A stretch of 64,000 bases of DNA from an uncultured Psychroserpens sp. (lineage in GTDB: Bacteria; Bacteroidota; Bacteroidia; Flavobacteriales; Flavobacteriaceae). The DNA is taken from assembly GCF_947501425.1 (NCBI RefSeq), contig NZ_CANMVN010000003.1, positions 1 through 64,000 on the forward strand, given 5' to 3'. Positions 24,965 through 34,410 of this stretch are shown in pieces; the stretch's first letter is position 1; every line of letters starts with the position of its first letter. The position numbers and the translations under genes are program-made. The notes beneath the pieces were generated by a model that had not been told where the DNA came from, ran no database searches, and saw nothing but the letters and a program-made list of their open reading frames with translations.

Positions 24965-25390
24965 ATGAAACTAACAACATTTCTAACCTTTGTAGGTGAT
25001 CAGTGCGGAAAGGCTGAAGAGGCTATCAATTTCTATACGTCTATCTTTCCAAATTCAGAAATTAAAAGCTTAGTAAAATACGCAAAAGGAGAACCTGGTG
25101 GAACACCAGAACTTATCAAATATGGTGAATTTACACTAAATGGTGAAGCATATATGGTATCTGAAAGTAATTATAATCACGCATGGTCATTTACACCAGG
25201 TGTTTCATTGTTTGTTACTTGTAACTCTGAAAATGAAATAGACACTTTATTTGAAAAACTTTCTTCTGATGGAGGTCAGATAATGGTTCCTCTGGACAAC
25301 TACGACTCTGGAGATTATGGCTTTGGTAAAAAATTTGGATGGTGTGCCGATAAATATGGCATTTCTTGGCAATTCAATCTTTCAGAATAA
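24965..25390 (+). CDS. PhnB-type VOC protein
   Basis: From ATG 24965, 141 residues (an upstream in-frame ATG at 24941 adds eight residues and is less likely). Typical of the PhnB/3-demethylubiquinone-methyltransferase-like VOC family: LTTFLTFVGDQCGKAEEAINFY, GEFTLNGEAYMVSES, FTPGVSLFVTC, and ending FGWCADKYGISWQFN. Usually described as glyoxalase-like, function not established. Confidence 0.8.
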   Translation: MKLTTFLTFVGDQCGKAEEAINFYTSIFPNSEIKSLVKYAKGEPGGTPELIKYGEFTLNGEAYMVSESNYNHAWSFTPGVSLFVTCNSENEIDTLFEKLSSDGGQIMVPLDNYDSGDYGFGKKFGWCADKYGISWQFNLSE

Positions 25391-25450
25391 CACCATTTTA
25401 ATCTATACTATCCATCGTAAGGTACACACATAATTAGTCGAACAATAACT

Positions 25451-26047
25451 ATGGGATTCTTCAAAAACATATTTGGGAATAAGAAAAAAGTAAACGGTAC
25501 TCCTCAACATAATACAGAAAGAGGATTCGATGATATTGAAGACGAACCTTATGGGATTGATAAAGATTACGCTCACGAAAGAGCAATTGAATTAGTACCT
25601 GAAGAATTCTTCTGGTCGTGCATAGATGAATTAGGGCCATTTGGGTCAGATGAAGGCGATATGGCGTTATCAGAATTCAGAGATTGGAAAAAAGATAATC
25701 CAAACACGGAAAGTTATGAATGCCTAAAATGGACAATTGAAGGAGTGTCAGAGCAAAGTTTGGCTAATTACAACGAAAGTATACTCGACAAAACATTAGT
25801 TCAAACACAAATAGACGATGACAATTTTGACGATCATCAATATATTTTCACAGTAGATATTTCAGTAATTGCAACAGGATTTGGCCAATTAGTCGATGAA
25901 GGGAAAATTGACAAAAAAAATAAACCTTTGATACAATTGGCAATTGACCGTCAAAAAATCTGGGCAGAACTGGCAACACATTGGGAACATAGCTCAGAAT
26001 ATATTAGAAACTTGAACGTACTGGACAGAGTATTAAAATCAGCATAG
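25451..26047 (+). CDS. hypothetical protein, possibly YfeS-like
   Basis: A 198-residue soluble acidic protein. After a basic start (MGFFKNIFGNKKK) comes AHERAIELVPEEFFWSCIDELGPFGSD and DMALSEFRDWKKDNP, a pattern I associate with YfeS-like proteins; that assignment is tentative. The second half has VIATGFGQLVDEGKID and IDRQKIWAEL. No function can be given. Confidence 0.55.
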   Translation: MGFFKNIFGNKKKVNGTPQHNTERGFDDIEDEPYGIDKDYAHERAIELVPEEFFWSCIDELGPFGSDEGDMALSEFRDWKKDNPNTESYECLKWTIEGVSEQSLANYNESILDKTLVQTQIDDDNFDDHQYIFTVDISVIATGFGQLVDEGKIDKKNKPLIQLAIDRQKIWAELATHWEHSSEYIRNLNVLDRVLKSA

Positions 26048-26064
26048 AAAAGTACACTCCGTAA

Positions 26065-26240
26065 TATAATGGTTATAGCATACAATACATTACTACTTCC
26101 CTAACCCTTAAGATTAATTTAGAGATACGCTTATATTCTAGTTTGTTTTACTAACTTTAACCTAAACAGCCTGTTTTCTGGTAGAATAATTTAATACGCT
26201 AGCTAAGCAAACAAACTCAGGCTAATCACAAACACCCAAT
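26065..26240 (+). repeat. attC-like site S22, decayed
   Basis: ATGGTTATAGCATACAATAC, then TTACTACTTCCCTAACCC and TTTGTTTTACTAACTTTAAC as in S2; ends AATCACAAACACCCAATAC. Both cores are changed. About 40 extra bases interrupt the right half. Confidence 0.5.
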
Positions 26241-26261
26241 ACATAATTATAAAAAACATTT

Positions 26262-27116
26262 ATGAAATTAATTGTAAGCTTATTTATTTTGATCTCAAGT
26301 ATAGGATTTTCACAGTCTGATACCACAGAACTCCAATTTGAAACCAAATACTTTAATGCTGTTGACAAGTGGGTGGCTTTTCCTAAAAAAGAAGTGGATA
26401 CATCTTATACTTTCGGATTTATTTATATTGACGAACAAGCTGGGTTTACTTTTGATTATCATTCTAACTTTATCAACACTGAAAACGGTCTTAAAATCAT
26501 ACCTAGAACCTTTGAAGCTGGACTTAAATCAAGACTCTCTCCTAATACCATGGATGTTGCTGTACTAACTGATAAGCAAGTTTCAGAACTTGAACTTGAA
26601 ACTGAACCAGATTGGCTAGCTATTTACAAAAGAAACTCAGAAGAAACCGAATACTTAAAAAATATTGGCTTTCATTATAACGCAGTTGGAGCGAGTAATT
26701 TAGCACTCGAACCCTTAAAAAAAGCGTATAGTCAGGATCCGCATTTTATCGGACTCGAATTTGAACTTGCTTATGCTTATAATGCTCTGGGTAAATACAA
26801 CGAAGCGATTGAAGTTTTAGATAAGGCTATTGAGAATGATCCGGAAATTTTCTGGTTTTACAGAGAATTAGGGTTTTCTTATAAAAATATTGGGCAAATC
26901 GAAAAAGCTGAAACCATATACAAGCAAGGAATAAAACTGACAGACGACAATGCTCAAAAAGCTGAAATGGCAATTAATATGGCTCAGGCTTACTACCTAC
27001 AAAAAAACAAGGAAAAATTTGATGAATGGGCAAAATTAACAAGGAAATTTACTGATGAAAGCTCAATATTCAACCAGTATATAGACACCTGGGAAGAAAA
27101 ACTCAACAATGAATAG
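26262..27116 (+). CDS. TPR-repeat exported protein
   Basis: A 284-residue protein with a signal peptide (LISSIGFSQS). The N-terminal ~115 residues form an unrecognised domain. From about 120 there are at least three tetratricopeptide repeats (YLKNIGFHYNAVGASNLALE, EFELAYAYNALGKYNEAIEV, YRELGFSYKNIGQIEKAETI). It overlaps the following methyltransferase gene by 8 bases, so the two are translated together. Confidence 0.72.
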   Translation: MKLIVSLFILISSIGFSQSDTTELQFETKYFNAVDKWVAFPKKEVDTSYTFGFIYIDEQAGFTFDYHSNFINTENGLKIIPRTFEAGLKSRLSPNTMDVAVLTDKQVSELELETEPDWLAIYKRNSEETEYLKNIGFHYNAVGASNLALEPLKKAYSQDPHFIGLEFELAYAYNALGKYNEAIEVLDKAIENDPEIFWFYRELGFSYKNIGQIEKAETIYKQGIKLTDDNAQKAEMAINMAQAYYLQKNKEKFDEWAKLTRKFTDESSIFNQYIDTWEEKLNNE

Positions 27117-27861
27117 CAATTATAAAGTTGGCGATTTAGTATATGATGCAGATATTTATGATGGTATGAATACCAATATGAATGATTTGCAATTTTACAA
27201 ACGATGGCTACCTAAAAACAAAGATTCACATATACTCGAACTATGCTGTGGCACTGGGAGACTTACCCTTCCAATAGCTAAAGACGGCTATAACATAACT
27301 GGTGTTGATTACACGTCTTCAATGCTCAATCAAGCAAAAACAAGAGCTTCCGAAGAAGGCTTAGATATTGAATTTATTGAAGCCGATATGAGAACTTTAG
27401 ATGTGTCAGAAAAATTTGATCTCATTTTTATTCCGTTTAATTCAATCCACCATCTATACAAAAATGAAGATTTATTTAGCACATTTAATGTTGTTAAAAA
27501 TCATCTCAAAAAGGAAGGTATATTTATCTTAGATTGCTTTAATCCAAATATGCAATTTATTGTTAAAGGCGAAAAAGAACAAAAAGAAATAGCTAATTAC
27601 ACTACCAACGATGGAAGACATATACTGATTAAGGAAATCATGCGATATGAGGCTAAAACTCAAATAAACCGTGTAGAATGGCATTATTATATAAATGGTA
27701 AGTTTAATTCGATTCAAAATTTAGACATGAGACTGTTTTTCCCTCAAGAGTTAGATTCGTACCTAAAATGGAATGGTTTTAAAATCATTCATAAGTTTGG
27801 GAATTTTGAAGAAGATGCCTTTGATAACCAATCAGATAAGCAGATTTTTATTTGTCAATAA
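27109..27861 (+). CDS. class I SAM-dependent methyltransferase
   Basis: A 250-residue protein. Motif I is ILELCCGTGRLTLPIA (about residues 41-56), followed by the acidic ITGVDYTSSML, then EADMRTLDV and FDLIFIPFNSIHHL. This is a standard Rossmann methyltransferase with a C-terminal beta extension. The acceptor is unknown. Translationally coupled to the upstream TPR gene. Confidence 0.85.
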   Translation: MNSNYKVGDLVYDADIYDGMNTNMNDLQFYKRWLPKNKDSHILELCCGTGRLTLPIAKDGYNITGVDYTSSMLNQAKTRASEEGLDIEFIEADMRTLDVSEKFDLIFIPFNSIHHLYKNEDLFSTFNVVKNHLKKEGIFILDCFNPNMQFIVKGEKEQKEIANYTTNDGRHILIKEIMRYEAKTQINRVEWHYYINGKFNSIQNLDMRLFFPQELDSYLKWNGFKIIHKFGNFEEDAFDNQSDKQIFICQ

Positions 27862-27930
27862 GACGTTTGTATTGGCTGAGGCATTGCATTAAATTACAGA
27901 TTTTGAAGATATAATATTTCCGTATAAAAC

Positions 27931-28053
27931 ATAGCTATTGCAATAGTATGCTAAATGCATTGGTTGGTGCTCTCCTACTCTGAAAATTCGATAGATTTTT
28001 ATAATGGTCCATTTTCTTTCACTATTTTTAACATAACTAACACAACTACCTAT
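27931..28053 (+). repeat. attC-like site S23, last recognised
   Basis: GCTATTGCAATAGTATGC on the left, S4-like interior (ATTGGTTGGTGCTC, CTGAAAATTCGATAGATTTT), right part TAACACAACTACCTAT with no GTT core. The frame 27955-28053 is repeat, not protein. Confidence 0.5.
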
Positions 28054-28596
28054 ATGAAAAGCCACTTATTGATCTTTGCCTTAATTTTCACGATGTCATC
28101 CTGCAAAAAAAAAGAAAACAACACCAATACAGTACCTAGTAAAGATTCTGCTGAAAAAAGATTTGAAGGCGAGTTTTTTAGTTTTAATTATCCTGAAGAT
28201 TGGGAAATCACTGATAACGAGGAAATAGAAAAAGGAGTGTATTATCTTTCTGTTGAAAAGACTGGTTTTGATTCTAGCGGATTAATGACTATAGTGTCAT
28301 TTAATGAAATGATAGACTTAGATGATTTAGTATTGATGAATATTGAAGAACTTCAGAATAACCCAGTTATAATGAATCTTAAGTTTGAATCGATAAGCAA
28401 TAATGTATTTAATAATATCGAATCCAGAGCTTCAAATTTTAAATTCAGCACACTCGGACTCAAGCATGAGGGTTTGATTTCTGCATTTCAAGGAACTAAA
28501 AATTCTTATGTGATTTTAAAACAAGAAGCCTTAGAGGATACAATTAAAAACGCTAATGGTTTTTCTACAATTGAGCGTAGTTTCGAAACAAAATAA
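28054..28596 (+). CDS. small lipoprotein, PsbP-like shape
   Basis: Start set at ATG 28054 (lipoprotein signal MKSHLLIFALIFTMSSC, Cys17), since the frame upstream belongs to S23. 180 residues. FEGEFFSFNYPEDWEI followed by ITDNEEIEKG is the opening seen in PsbP-like lipoproteins of Bacteroidota. Function unknown. Confidence 0.65.
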   Translation: MKSHLLIFALIFTMSSCKKKENNTNTVPSKDSAEKRFEGEFFSFNYPEDWEITDNEEIEKGVYYLSVEKTGFDSSGLMTIVSFNEMIDLDDLVLMNIEELQNNPVIMNLKFESISNNVFNNIESRASNFKFSTLGLKHEGLISAFQGTKNSYVILKQEALEDTIKNANGFSTIERSFETK

Positions 28597-28646
28597 CACT
28601 ACTTAGCAACTTAATACAACCTTAAACAAAACCGCTCCCCTCAATT

Positions 28647-29486
28647 ATGAAAAAACTTCTTATACCCATATTCTGTGTAGTACTCACAGCATGTGCCCAG
28701 CAGAATAATACCATAGATTTGAAATGGAACATATCAGACACCTTAACTTATAAAACGGTTATGAAAGATATGATAGTTTCTAAAGAAGAAATTGAAAAAG
28801 ATACTGATACGACCTTTGGTAGAAAAGCCAGTGATTTTTTAAAAAAAATGCAAGAGCAGACAGCCAATTTAGAGTATATCACAAAACTTTTTCCAGATAA
28901 GAAAAGCAATATTGATATAGCGATGATGGTCAAAGAAAACAAATCAGATACAACTGAAACTCTTTTCTCTGGAATGGCGAGAATGAACGGAAACGTTGTT
29001 TTAAGAGGTAAGCTAAGCCCTGAAGGAGAAATACTAAGCTTTTATTATAAAAGCGCTCAAACCAATCTGATTTCAATTTTATTTGAGCTTCCAAAAGCAC
29101 CAGTTAAAGTTGGAGACCAATGGAGTATAAAAATGGATTTTATTGCAATGGACCAAAATTTTATAGCCGATACTTTGAATAAGAAAAACAACGTGCGATT
29201 AGAAGAAATAAAAGATCTAGGCAATGACAAAGTCGCAGTAATTAAGTACGACATTAAAGAATATGTTTCTGGTTATTTTGGAAACGGACTCCTGACGATG
29301 TTCAATGCAGACAGTGATGAAAGAACCTTTATGAAAATGACCTATGAGGCAACTGGTCTTTTCTCAATAAAAAAGGGAATATGGATTGACTATGAAGGAT
29401 TTATGGAAGTTGATTCAAACTTTTCAATGTTTGGAATGGGTGGAACAAAAAGAACCCAGTTTAAACTTACACCTGAAGACAACTAA
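28647..29486 (+). CDS. lipoprotein, DUF6263-like, unknown
   Basis: A 279-residue lipoprotein (LTAC lipobox, Cys16). The body is beta-rich and repeats the theme of a soluble polymer-binding barrel: NTIDLKWNISDTLTYKTVM, GKLSPEGEILSFYYKS, APVKVGDQWSIKMDF. It resembles DUF6263-type lipoproteins, with low certainty. 50 bases after the previous gene, no repeat between. Confidence 0.6.
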   Translation: MKKLLIPIFCVVLTACAQQNNTIDLKWNISDTLTYKTVMKDMIVSKEEIEKDTDTTFGRKASDFLKKMQEQTANLEYITKLFPDKKSNIDIAMMVKENKSDTTETLFSGMARMNGNVVLRGKLSPEGEILSFYYKSAQTNLISILFELPKAPVKVGDQWSIKMDFIAMDQNFIADTLNKKNNVRLEEIKDLGNDKVAVIKYDIKEYVSGYFGNGLLTMFNADSDERTFMKMTYEATGLFSIKKGIWIDYEGFMEVDSNFSMFGMGGTKRTQFKLTPEDN

Positions 29487-29691
29487 AGTTACCAATACCA
29501 AAACTTTATAACTGCTATCAACATTGGTAATGAATCATTCTCAAAACTGATGAAGCCAAAGAAAAATTCCTATCTTTATTAACTAACAAACTGCTAATAC
29601 ATTCAATCGTATCAATTATAGGCTAAACACTTATATTTCATTATGATAAATGATCAACCAATGATGTAATTCTGTTAAAAATCAACAAAAT

Positions 29692-30372
29692 ATGAAATAT
29701 CTTATCATAGCAATGGCCTTTACAGGGTTATTGATGTCTTGTAATTCTACAGACAAAACGAAAAATGAAACACAGGAATCTTCCAAAACCGAAACTAAGG
29801 CAGATAGTTCGTCAATGTATGAAAAGAAAGAAATGAAAGCCATTGACTCCAATGAAGCTCTAATTGCAACTGCATTAATGGCTGCTCCTGAAAAAAGTAG
29901 AGCTAATTGTAAAGTTATTGGATACAATATGGCTGGTGAATTCGTAACGCTTAGAGAAGGTAATAATGAATTTATTGTGCTGGCAGACAATCCTAATCAA
30001 GATGGATTTAACGCGGCATGCTATCACAAAGATCTTGAACCTTTTATGGCCAGAGGAAGAGCTCTGAGAGCTGAAGGAAAAACTGGACAAGAAATTTTTG
30101 CCATTCGTGAAGCAGAAATGAAATCGGGTCAGATTAAAATAGCTCCAGGGTCAACCTTGCATATTTATTATGGTTCTAAAACAATGTACGACCCAGAAAC
30201 CTCAAAAGTAGAAGGAGCTCAACTGCGTTATGTTGTCTACCTGCCATGGGCTACATCTGAATCTACTGGTTTGCCAGAAATTCCAATGGCTACAAATCAT
30301 CCATGGATTATGAATCCTGGAACACATAGAGCACACATCATGATTTCACCCTTACCAGAAGGTACAGAGTAA
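29692..30372 (+). CDS. lipoprotein of unknown function
   Basis: A 226-residue lipoprotein (LMSC lipobox, Cys17) with a low-complexity charged linker. The folded part has REGNNEFIVLADNPNQDGF, CYHKDLEPFMARGRALRAEGK and MATNHPWIMNPGTHRAHIM, with several His and one Cys that could bind metal. I have seen similar proteins only as hypothetical. The 205 bp upstream shows no intact repeat. Confidence 0.6.
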   Translation: MKYLIIAMAFTGLLMSCNSTDKTKNETQESSKTETKADSSSMYEKKEMKAIDSNEALIATALMAAPEKSRANCKVIGYNMAGEFVTLREGNNEFIVLADNPNQDGFNAACYHKDLEPFMARGRALRAEGKTGQEIFAIREAEMKSGQIKIAPGSTLHIYYGSKTMYDPETSKVEGAQLRYVVYLPWATSESTGLPEIPMATNHPWIMNPGTHRAHIMISPLPEGTE

Positions 30373-30448
30373 AAGAAATGTGATATTAAATAACCATTTC
30401 AAATAAAAACTAAGGAATACAAAGAGACTATAAACAAGCCTGAAGCAG

Positions 30449-30976
30449 ATGTTTAATCCAACTATCAGAACAATTTTAATCTTTATAAGTCTAATTGCTG
30501 GTATATTCTACTTTATGAAAGAGGACTATCTGAATATGACATTTATGCTTGCTGCCGCTGGACTATTCATTTATGGACATTATAAATATGGAACTGTTTA
30601 CATTGCTTTTCAGGAATTGAAAAAAGGAAAGTATAAAAAAGCAGAAAAGTTAATTTCAAAAGTTAAAAATCCAGAAAAGCTGAGTAAAGGACAAAAAGGC
30701 TATTATCATTTTATACAAGGTGCAATAGCCTCTGATAACGAAGATTGGGAAAAAAGTTATTCCGAATGGAATGAAGCTTTAAAGATTGGACTAAGGACCG
30801 AAAACGATACCTCAATAGCATTTCTAAATTTAGCTAATATAGAACTCGAACGTAAGAACTTTGAAAAAGCTAATGAGTATATTAAAAAGACCAAAGCGCT
30901 TAATTTAAAGCCATTAATTGCATCGGAAGCTGATCGAATTCAAAATGAAATAAATACTGCTCAACAACTCAGTTAA
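30449..30976 (+). CDS. membrane-anchored TPR protein
   Basis: A 175-residue protein with two close N-terminal membrane segments (about 6-22 and 28-48). Two TPR-like repeats follow (KGKYKKAEKLISKVKNP, YYHFIQGAIASDNEDWEKSY, AFLNLANIELERKNFEKANEY). Likely a scaffold at the inner membrane; partner unknown. Confidence 0.65.
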   Translation: MFNPTIRTILIFISLIAGIFYFMKEDYLNMTFMLAAAGLFIYGHYKYGTVYIAFQELKKGKYKKAEKLISKVKNPEKLSKGQKGYYHFIQGAIASDNEDWEKSYSEWNEALKIGLRTENDTSIAFLNLANIELERKNFEKANEYIKKTKALNLKPLIASEADRIQNEINTAQQLS

Positions 30977-31048
30977 TACACAGTTTATCAATCACTTATA
31001 TTAAATATCATAAGACCTACAAAAATCTGAAAACACAATTTAAAGACC

Positions 31049-31591
31049 ATGAAACACATCCTGATACTAGCAACAATTATATTATGTACTTCGGTATCAT
31101 CTCCGCTTTGTGCACAAGAGGATAATTTTATTAAAGACTATTTAGAGCGATTAGAAAATTCTCGTAAGTATTTAATCTTGGTTGCAGAAATGATGCCTGA
31201 AGACAAATATAATTTTAAAGCATCTCCAGAATCATTGAGTTTTGCCGAAAATTTAATGCACATAGGATATGCAATAGACTGGCATAGTCAGTCATTATTA
31301 GGTGATCGAGAGTCCAGAAATTGGAACACCGATACTATTTTTAAGGTGGCCAATAAATCTAAGGAAGACATGATTTCTACAATAAACAAGACATTTGATG
31401 AAACAGTAAAATCAATTGAGAAATTTGATACTAATACATTTAATGATAAACTAGACTATTTTGGATTGGTTAGAACCAAACGACAAATTTTCATGCTACT
31501 TGCTGATCACATAACACATCATAGAGGACAAATGCTTGTTTATATGAGACTCAACGGACTTATACCTCCTCGATATGTTTTGTTTCAATAA
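31049..31591 (+). CDS. DinB-like exported protein
   Basis: A 180-residue protein with a signal peptide (ending LCAQE). Four-helix DinB/YfiT-type pattern: PEDKYNFKASPESLSFAENLMHIGYAIDWH and the closing ADHITHHRGQMLVYMRLNGL, whose three His residues form the usual metal site. DinB relatives include thiol transferases; most are uncharacterised. Export of such a protein is a common Bacteroidota variant. Confidence 0.78.
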   Translation: MKHILILATIILCTSVSSPLCAQEDNFIKDYLERLENSRKYLILVAEMMPEDKYNFKASPESLSFAENLMHIGYAIDWHSQSLLGDRESRNWNTDTIFKVANKSKEDMISTINKTFDETVKSIEKFDTNTFNDKLDYFGLVRTKRQIFMLLADHITHHRGQMLVYMRLNGLIPPRYVLFQ

Positions 31592-31619
31592 ATTAAACAC
31601 CTAACTGAAGTCGCAATAC

Positions 31620-32090
31620 ATGGAAGATAAATCTATCATTAAAAAAACAGCTGACACTATAACCAAAAGTACCAATCAAGAATGGAAAGGATCGTTTACA
31701 TATCTGGAAGGATACGAAACTATTCAACAGTATATAGACGTAGAATTTACGTTGGAGATTGACATTACCAATAACTCGTTTATTGGAATATCATCAGACT
31801 CAGAATCAAAGGATTTATTTGATAAGCCTGCAACCGTTAAGGGTTTTATTGATGAGAATAAGATAAGTTTTGTCATGAATTATCCTTGCCTGTATTATAA
31901 AGATGAGACTGGAACTATGAGACTGGATCAATCATCAGAGCATCCAGATATACATTACCTTGGTTTCTTTAATGATGACAAAACACAGGTTAATGGCAAT
32001 TGGGAAATGACACTACGTGAAGAAAAATATATGGATGGTTATCTTGAAAATATTGCGAATGGAGAATTTGAAATGAGAAGAATAAACTAA
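31620..32090 (+). CDS. hypothetical cytoplasmic protein
   Basis: 156 residues, no signal or membrane segment. Predicted beta structure with TLEIDITNNSFIGISSDSES and IHYLGFFNDDKTQVNGNWEM, a lipocalin-like rhythm. Family not recognised. It lies 28 bases after the DinB-like gene and may be co-transcribed. Confidence 0.55.
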   Translation: MEDKSIIKKTADTITKSTNQEWKGSFTYLEGYETIQQYIDVEFTLEIDITNNSFIGISSDSESKDLFDKPATVKGFIDENKISFVMNYPCLYYKDETGTMRLDQSSEHPDIHYLGFFNDDKTQVNGNWEMTLREEKYMDGYLENIANGEFEMRRIN

Positions 32091-32135
32091 ACATAATTGT
32101 TCATCCATTTTTATAACTTAGAGTATTCTTAAAAT

Positions 32136-33467
32136 ATGACATCAACTATAAAGTTTTTACCAATATTTTCGATTTTATTGCTAGTGTTAAGCTGCAATAA
32201 AGATGTAACAACAGATGCAGCACTGCTTGAAAAAGACAAAAAAGCCTTAGTTGAAAGCTTAGATTCCTATAAAGTGTCAAGCTATAAATTTGGTAAAATT
32301 CTCATCAGAGCATCTGTTGAAAAAGATACTATCTCTCCTGAATTTAAGGCGTTTAGAACTGATCTCAATAGAATTTTTAATACAGTCATGAAATATGACC
32401 TTAATACACCTGAAGAACTATCAGTGCTTGACTATATTTCCATATATCGTGATTATAAAAAAATGGAAGATTTCATCATGGAAACCGACGAAGACATCTT
32501 TCCAACACTTACTGATGCGATCAATATCCACTATGCAGATTCTTTACAAACCAATTACACATATTTAACTGGCGAAGATAAATTATACACTCAAAACATA
32601 GAACATGCTATCTTAAGTGCTATTGTTGTTCTCAGTAAAGATTTGGGAAAAGAAGTATCTCTGTACGAATGCTCCAAAACCAAACCAGAGTTACTTCCTG
32701 ACTCTGAAATTAAAACATTATTACAGTTCTTTAGAGGGTTTTTATTTTTTGAGAAGCAGTTGTTCTATTTATCTGAAAATGAACTCTCAAGAAATATTAT
32801 ATGGCTAGAGAACAATAGAGATATTGACCTGCCTTACACTAGAGCAATGTTTCAATGGGGCGATTTAAACAATCAAAGTACTCATACCGCATTTCATGGT
32901 TTAAACCACTTATTTAGAGGTTTTGACAGGTTAATGATGGAAAGAGATATCGACCAGAAAAGAGCCTTAGAAGATTTTGAGCAATTCTTAAAAGATGCTG
33001 AAGATATAGGTATTGAAAATGAGATCATATGGTCTGTTGAAACATTTTTGTATTTAAAAAACGAAGAAAACAACAAAGCAATTGCGTCGCTAAAAAAACT
33101 AAAAACCAGCAACTTACTGTCATCAAAAGATAAAAAAAGCATTGACGAATCAATTGTTTACTTAAAGGATAGAAAAGCTGGAGAAGCACTAAACAGTTAT
33201 TATGACAAGTACTTTTTGAGCAAAATAGCTACAAAATATATTTTCCGTTTATTGTCTGAAATAGACTGGAAAACAATACTTGAAGAACAAAATGTGCCTC
33301 ACACTAATGAAATTTTTAAAACCATCGAAAAGTTTAAAGCGTTAATGGATAACTTAGAGACATATACAAACAGTGATGTATTAGAAGATGCTGGAGAGAA
33401 TATCAAGAACAAAAGTAAAGAGTTTTGGAATAAAACAAAGGGTATATTAGAAGATGATGAAAATTGA
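32136..33467 (+). CDS. large helical lipoprotein, unknown
   Basis: A 443-residue lipoprotein (VLSC lipobox, Cys20), almost entirely helical and charged. It holds TPR-like stretches (ALEDFEQFLKDAEDIGIENE, FLYLKNEENNKAIASLKKL) and a long C-terminal helix. No catalytic motif. 45 bases after the previous gene. Confidence 0.6.
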   Translation: MTSTIKFLPIFSILLLVLSCNKDVTTDAALLEKDKKALVESLDSYKVSSYKFGKILIRASVEKDTISPEFKAFRTDLNRIFNTVMKYDLNTPEELSVLDYISIYRDYKKMEDFIMETDEDIFPTLTDAINIHYADSLQTNYTYLTGEDKLYTQNIEHAILSAIVVLSKDLGKEVSLYECSKTKPELLPDSEIKTLLQFFRGFLFFEKQLFYLSENELSRNIIWLENNRDIDLPYTRAMFQWGDLNNQSTHTAFHGLNHLFRGFDRLMMERDIDQKRALEDFEQFLKDAEDIGIENEIIWSVETFLYLKNEENNKAIASLKKLKTSNLLSSKDKKSIDESIVYLKDRKAGEALNSYYDKYFLSKIATKYIFRLLSEIDWKTILEEQNVPHTNEIFKTIEKFKALMDNLETYTNSDVLEDAGENIKNKSKEFWNKTKGILEDDEN

Positions 33468-33528
33468 ATCCTCTTTGATCTCGTAACAATACAACCTCTG
33501 TCTCGTCCTAAGTGTAGGTAATGAATAT

Positions 33529-34410
33529 ATGCAAAAATTAGTTCTATTATTAATAAGCCTACTCCTCTTCTCTTCGTCTAAAAGCACATTGAGAGAAGAG
33601 CAAGAATCAATAATTTCTATCTTAAGCGGAAATACACCTCTACCTAATGGTGAAATCATAACAAATAGAAGCTCAAAACACAATAGAGAACTAACGAGAA
33701 CCTACTTGTCAGACTTGATTAGTGATCTTAATTTAACTCCAGAAATTCAAAATTACAAAATGCCTAATCTCAATCCATTGATAGATTTATTATTTAATCC
33801 GTTTAGTGGTGCTAATGTATATACCATCTTACCTTCAACTACCAAAAGTGACGAATACATCATATTAGGTGCTCATTTTGATACTGAGCGTAATTGTCCT
33901 GGAGCCATTGACAATGCCACAGGTGTCGCGTTGATCTACAGCGTTTTACATCAATTGACTACATTAGAGAAACGTGATAAAAATGTGATTGTGATCTTTT
34001 TTGATCAAGAAGAAGAAGATTTAATAGGAAGTCAGGCTTTTGCTAAATACTGCAAAAAAGAAGCATTAAACATCCACTCTGTTCATACTTTTGATACCAT
34101 GGGTTGGGATCGTGATAATGATAAAGCAGTCGAATTGGAGCTTCCCTCAGAATCTTTAGAATCATTATATTCCAGTCATGCTAACGCACTAGATATTCCT
34201 TTTCATATCACTAAAGTTAATTCAACAGATCATCAGTCGTTCAGAGCTCTAGGATATAATGCCATAGGACTAACAGATGAATATGCTAATGGTGATTATG
34301 CGCCTTATAAAGATACTGAAAATGATACTTATGACACCGTCAATTTTGAGTATCTGGAGTCTTGTACCAATTTAGTATACTCTGCTATTAAAGACCTTGT
34401 AACGCAATGA
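33529..34410 (+). CDS. M28-family zinc metallopeptidase, exported
   Basis: A 293-residue protein with a short signal peptide. The M28 dizinc ligands are visible: GAHFDTE (His, Asp), GAIDNATGVAL (Asp), FFDQEEEDLIGSQAF (catalytic Glu and Glu ligand), TFDTMGWD and a late STDHQSF (His). Typical M28 enzymes are aminopeptidases. The Glu-rich DQEEED replaces the common DAEExG. The gene overlaps the next by 4 bases (ATGA). Confidence 0.85.
   Translation: MQKLVLLLISLLLFSSSKSTLREEQESIISILSGNTPLPNGEIITNRSSKHNRELTRTYLSDLISDLNLTPEIQNYKMPNLNPLIDLLFNPFSGANVYTILPSTTKSDEYIILGAHFDTERNCPGAIDNATGVALIYSVLHQLTTLEKRDKNVIVIFFDQEEEDLIGSQAFAKYCKKEALNIHSVHTFDTMGWDRDNDKAVELELPSESLESLYSSHANALDIPFHITKVNSTDHQSFRALGYNAIGLTDEYANGDYAPYKDTENDTYDTVNFEYLESCTNLVYSAIKDLVTQ

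Noticed and set aside
1534-28053. CRISPR array
   Set aside because: Repeats are 90-230 bp apart by whole genes, not 25-40 bp with uniform spacers, and no cas gene is present.
1534-28053. Transposable MITE family as sole explanation
   Set aside because: No target-site duplications were seen, and the terminal complementarity follows cassettes, not repeat copies. Not fully excluded.
31620-33467. Cassette boundaries in the 28-35 kb run
   Set aside because: Intergenic gaps are short and show no arm or core motifs, so I end the array at about 28,050 despite continued plus-strand order.
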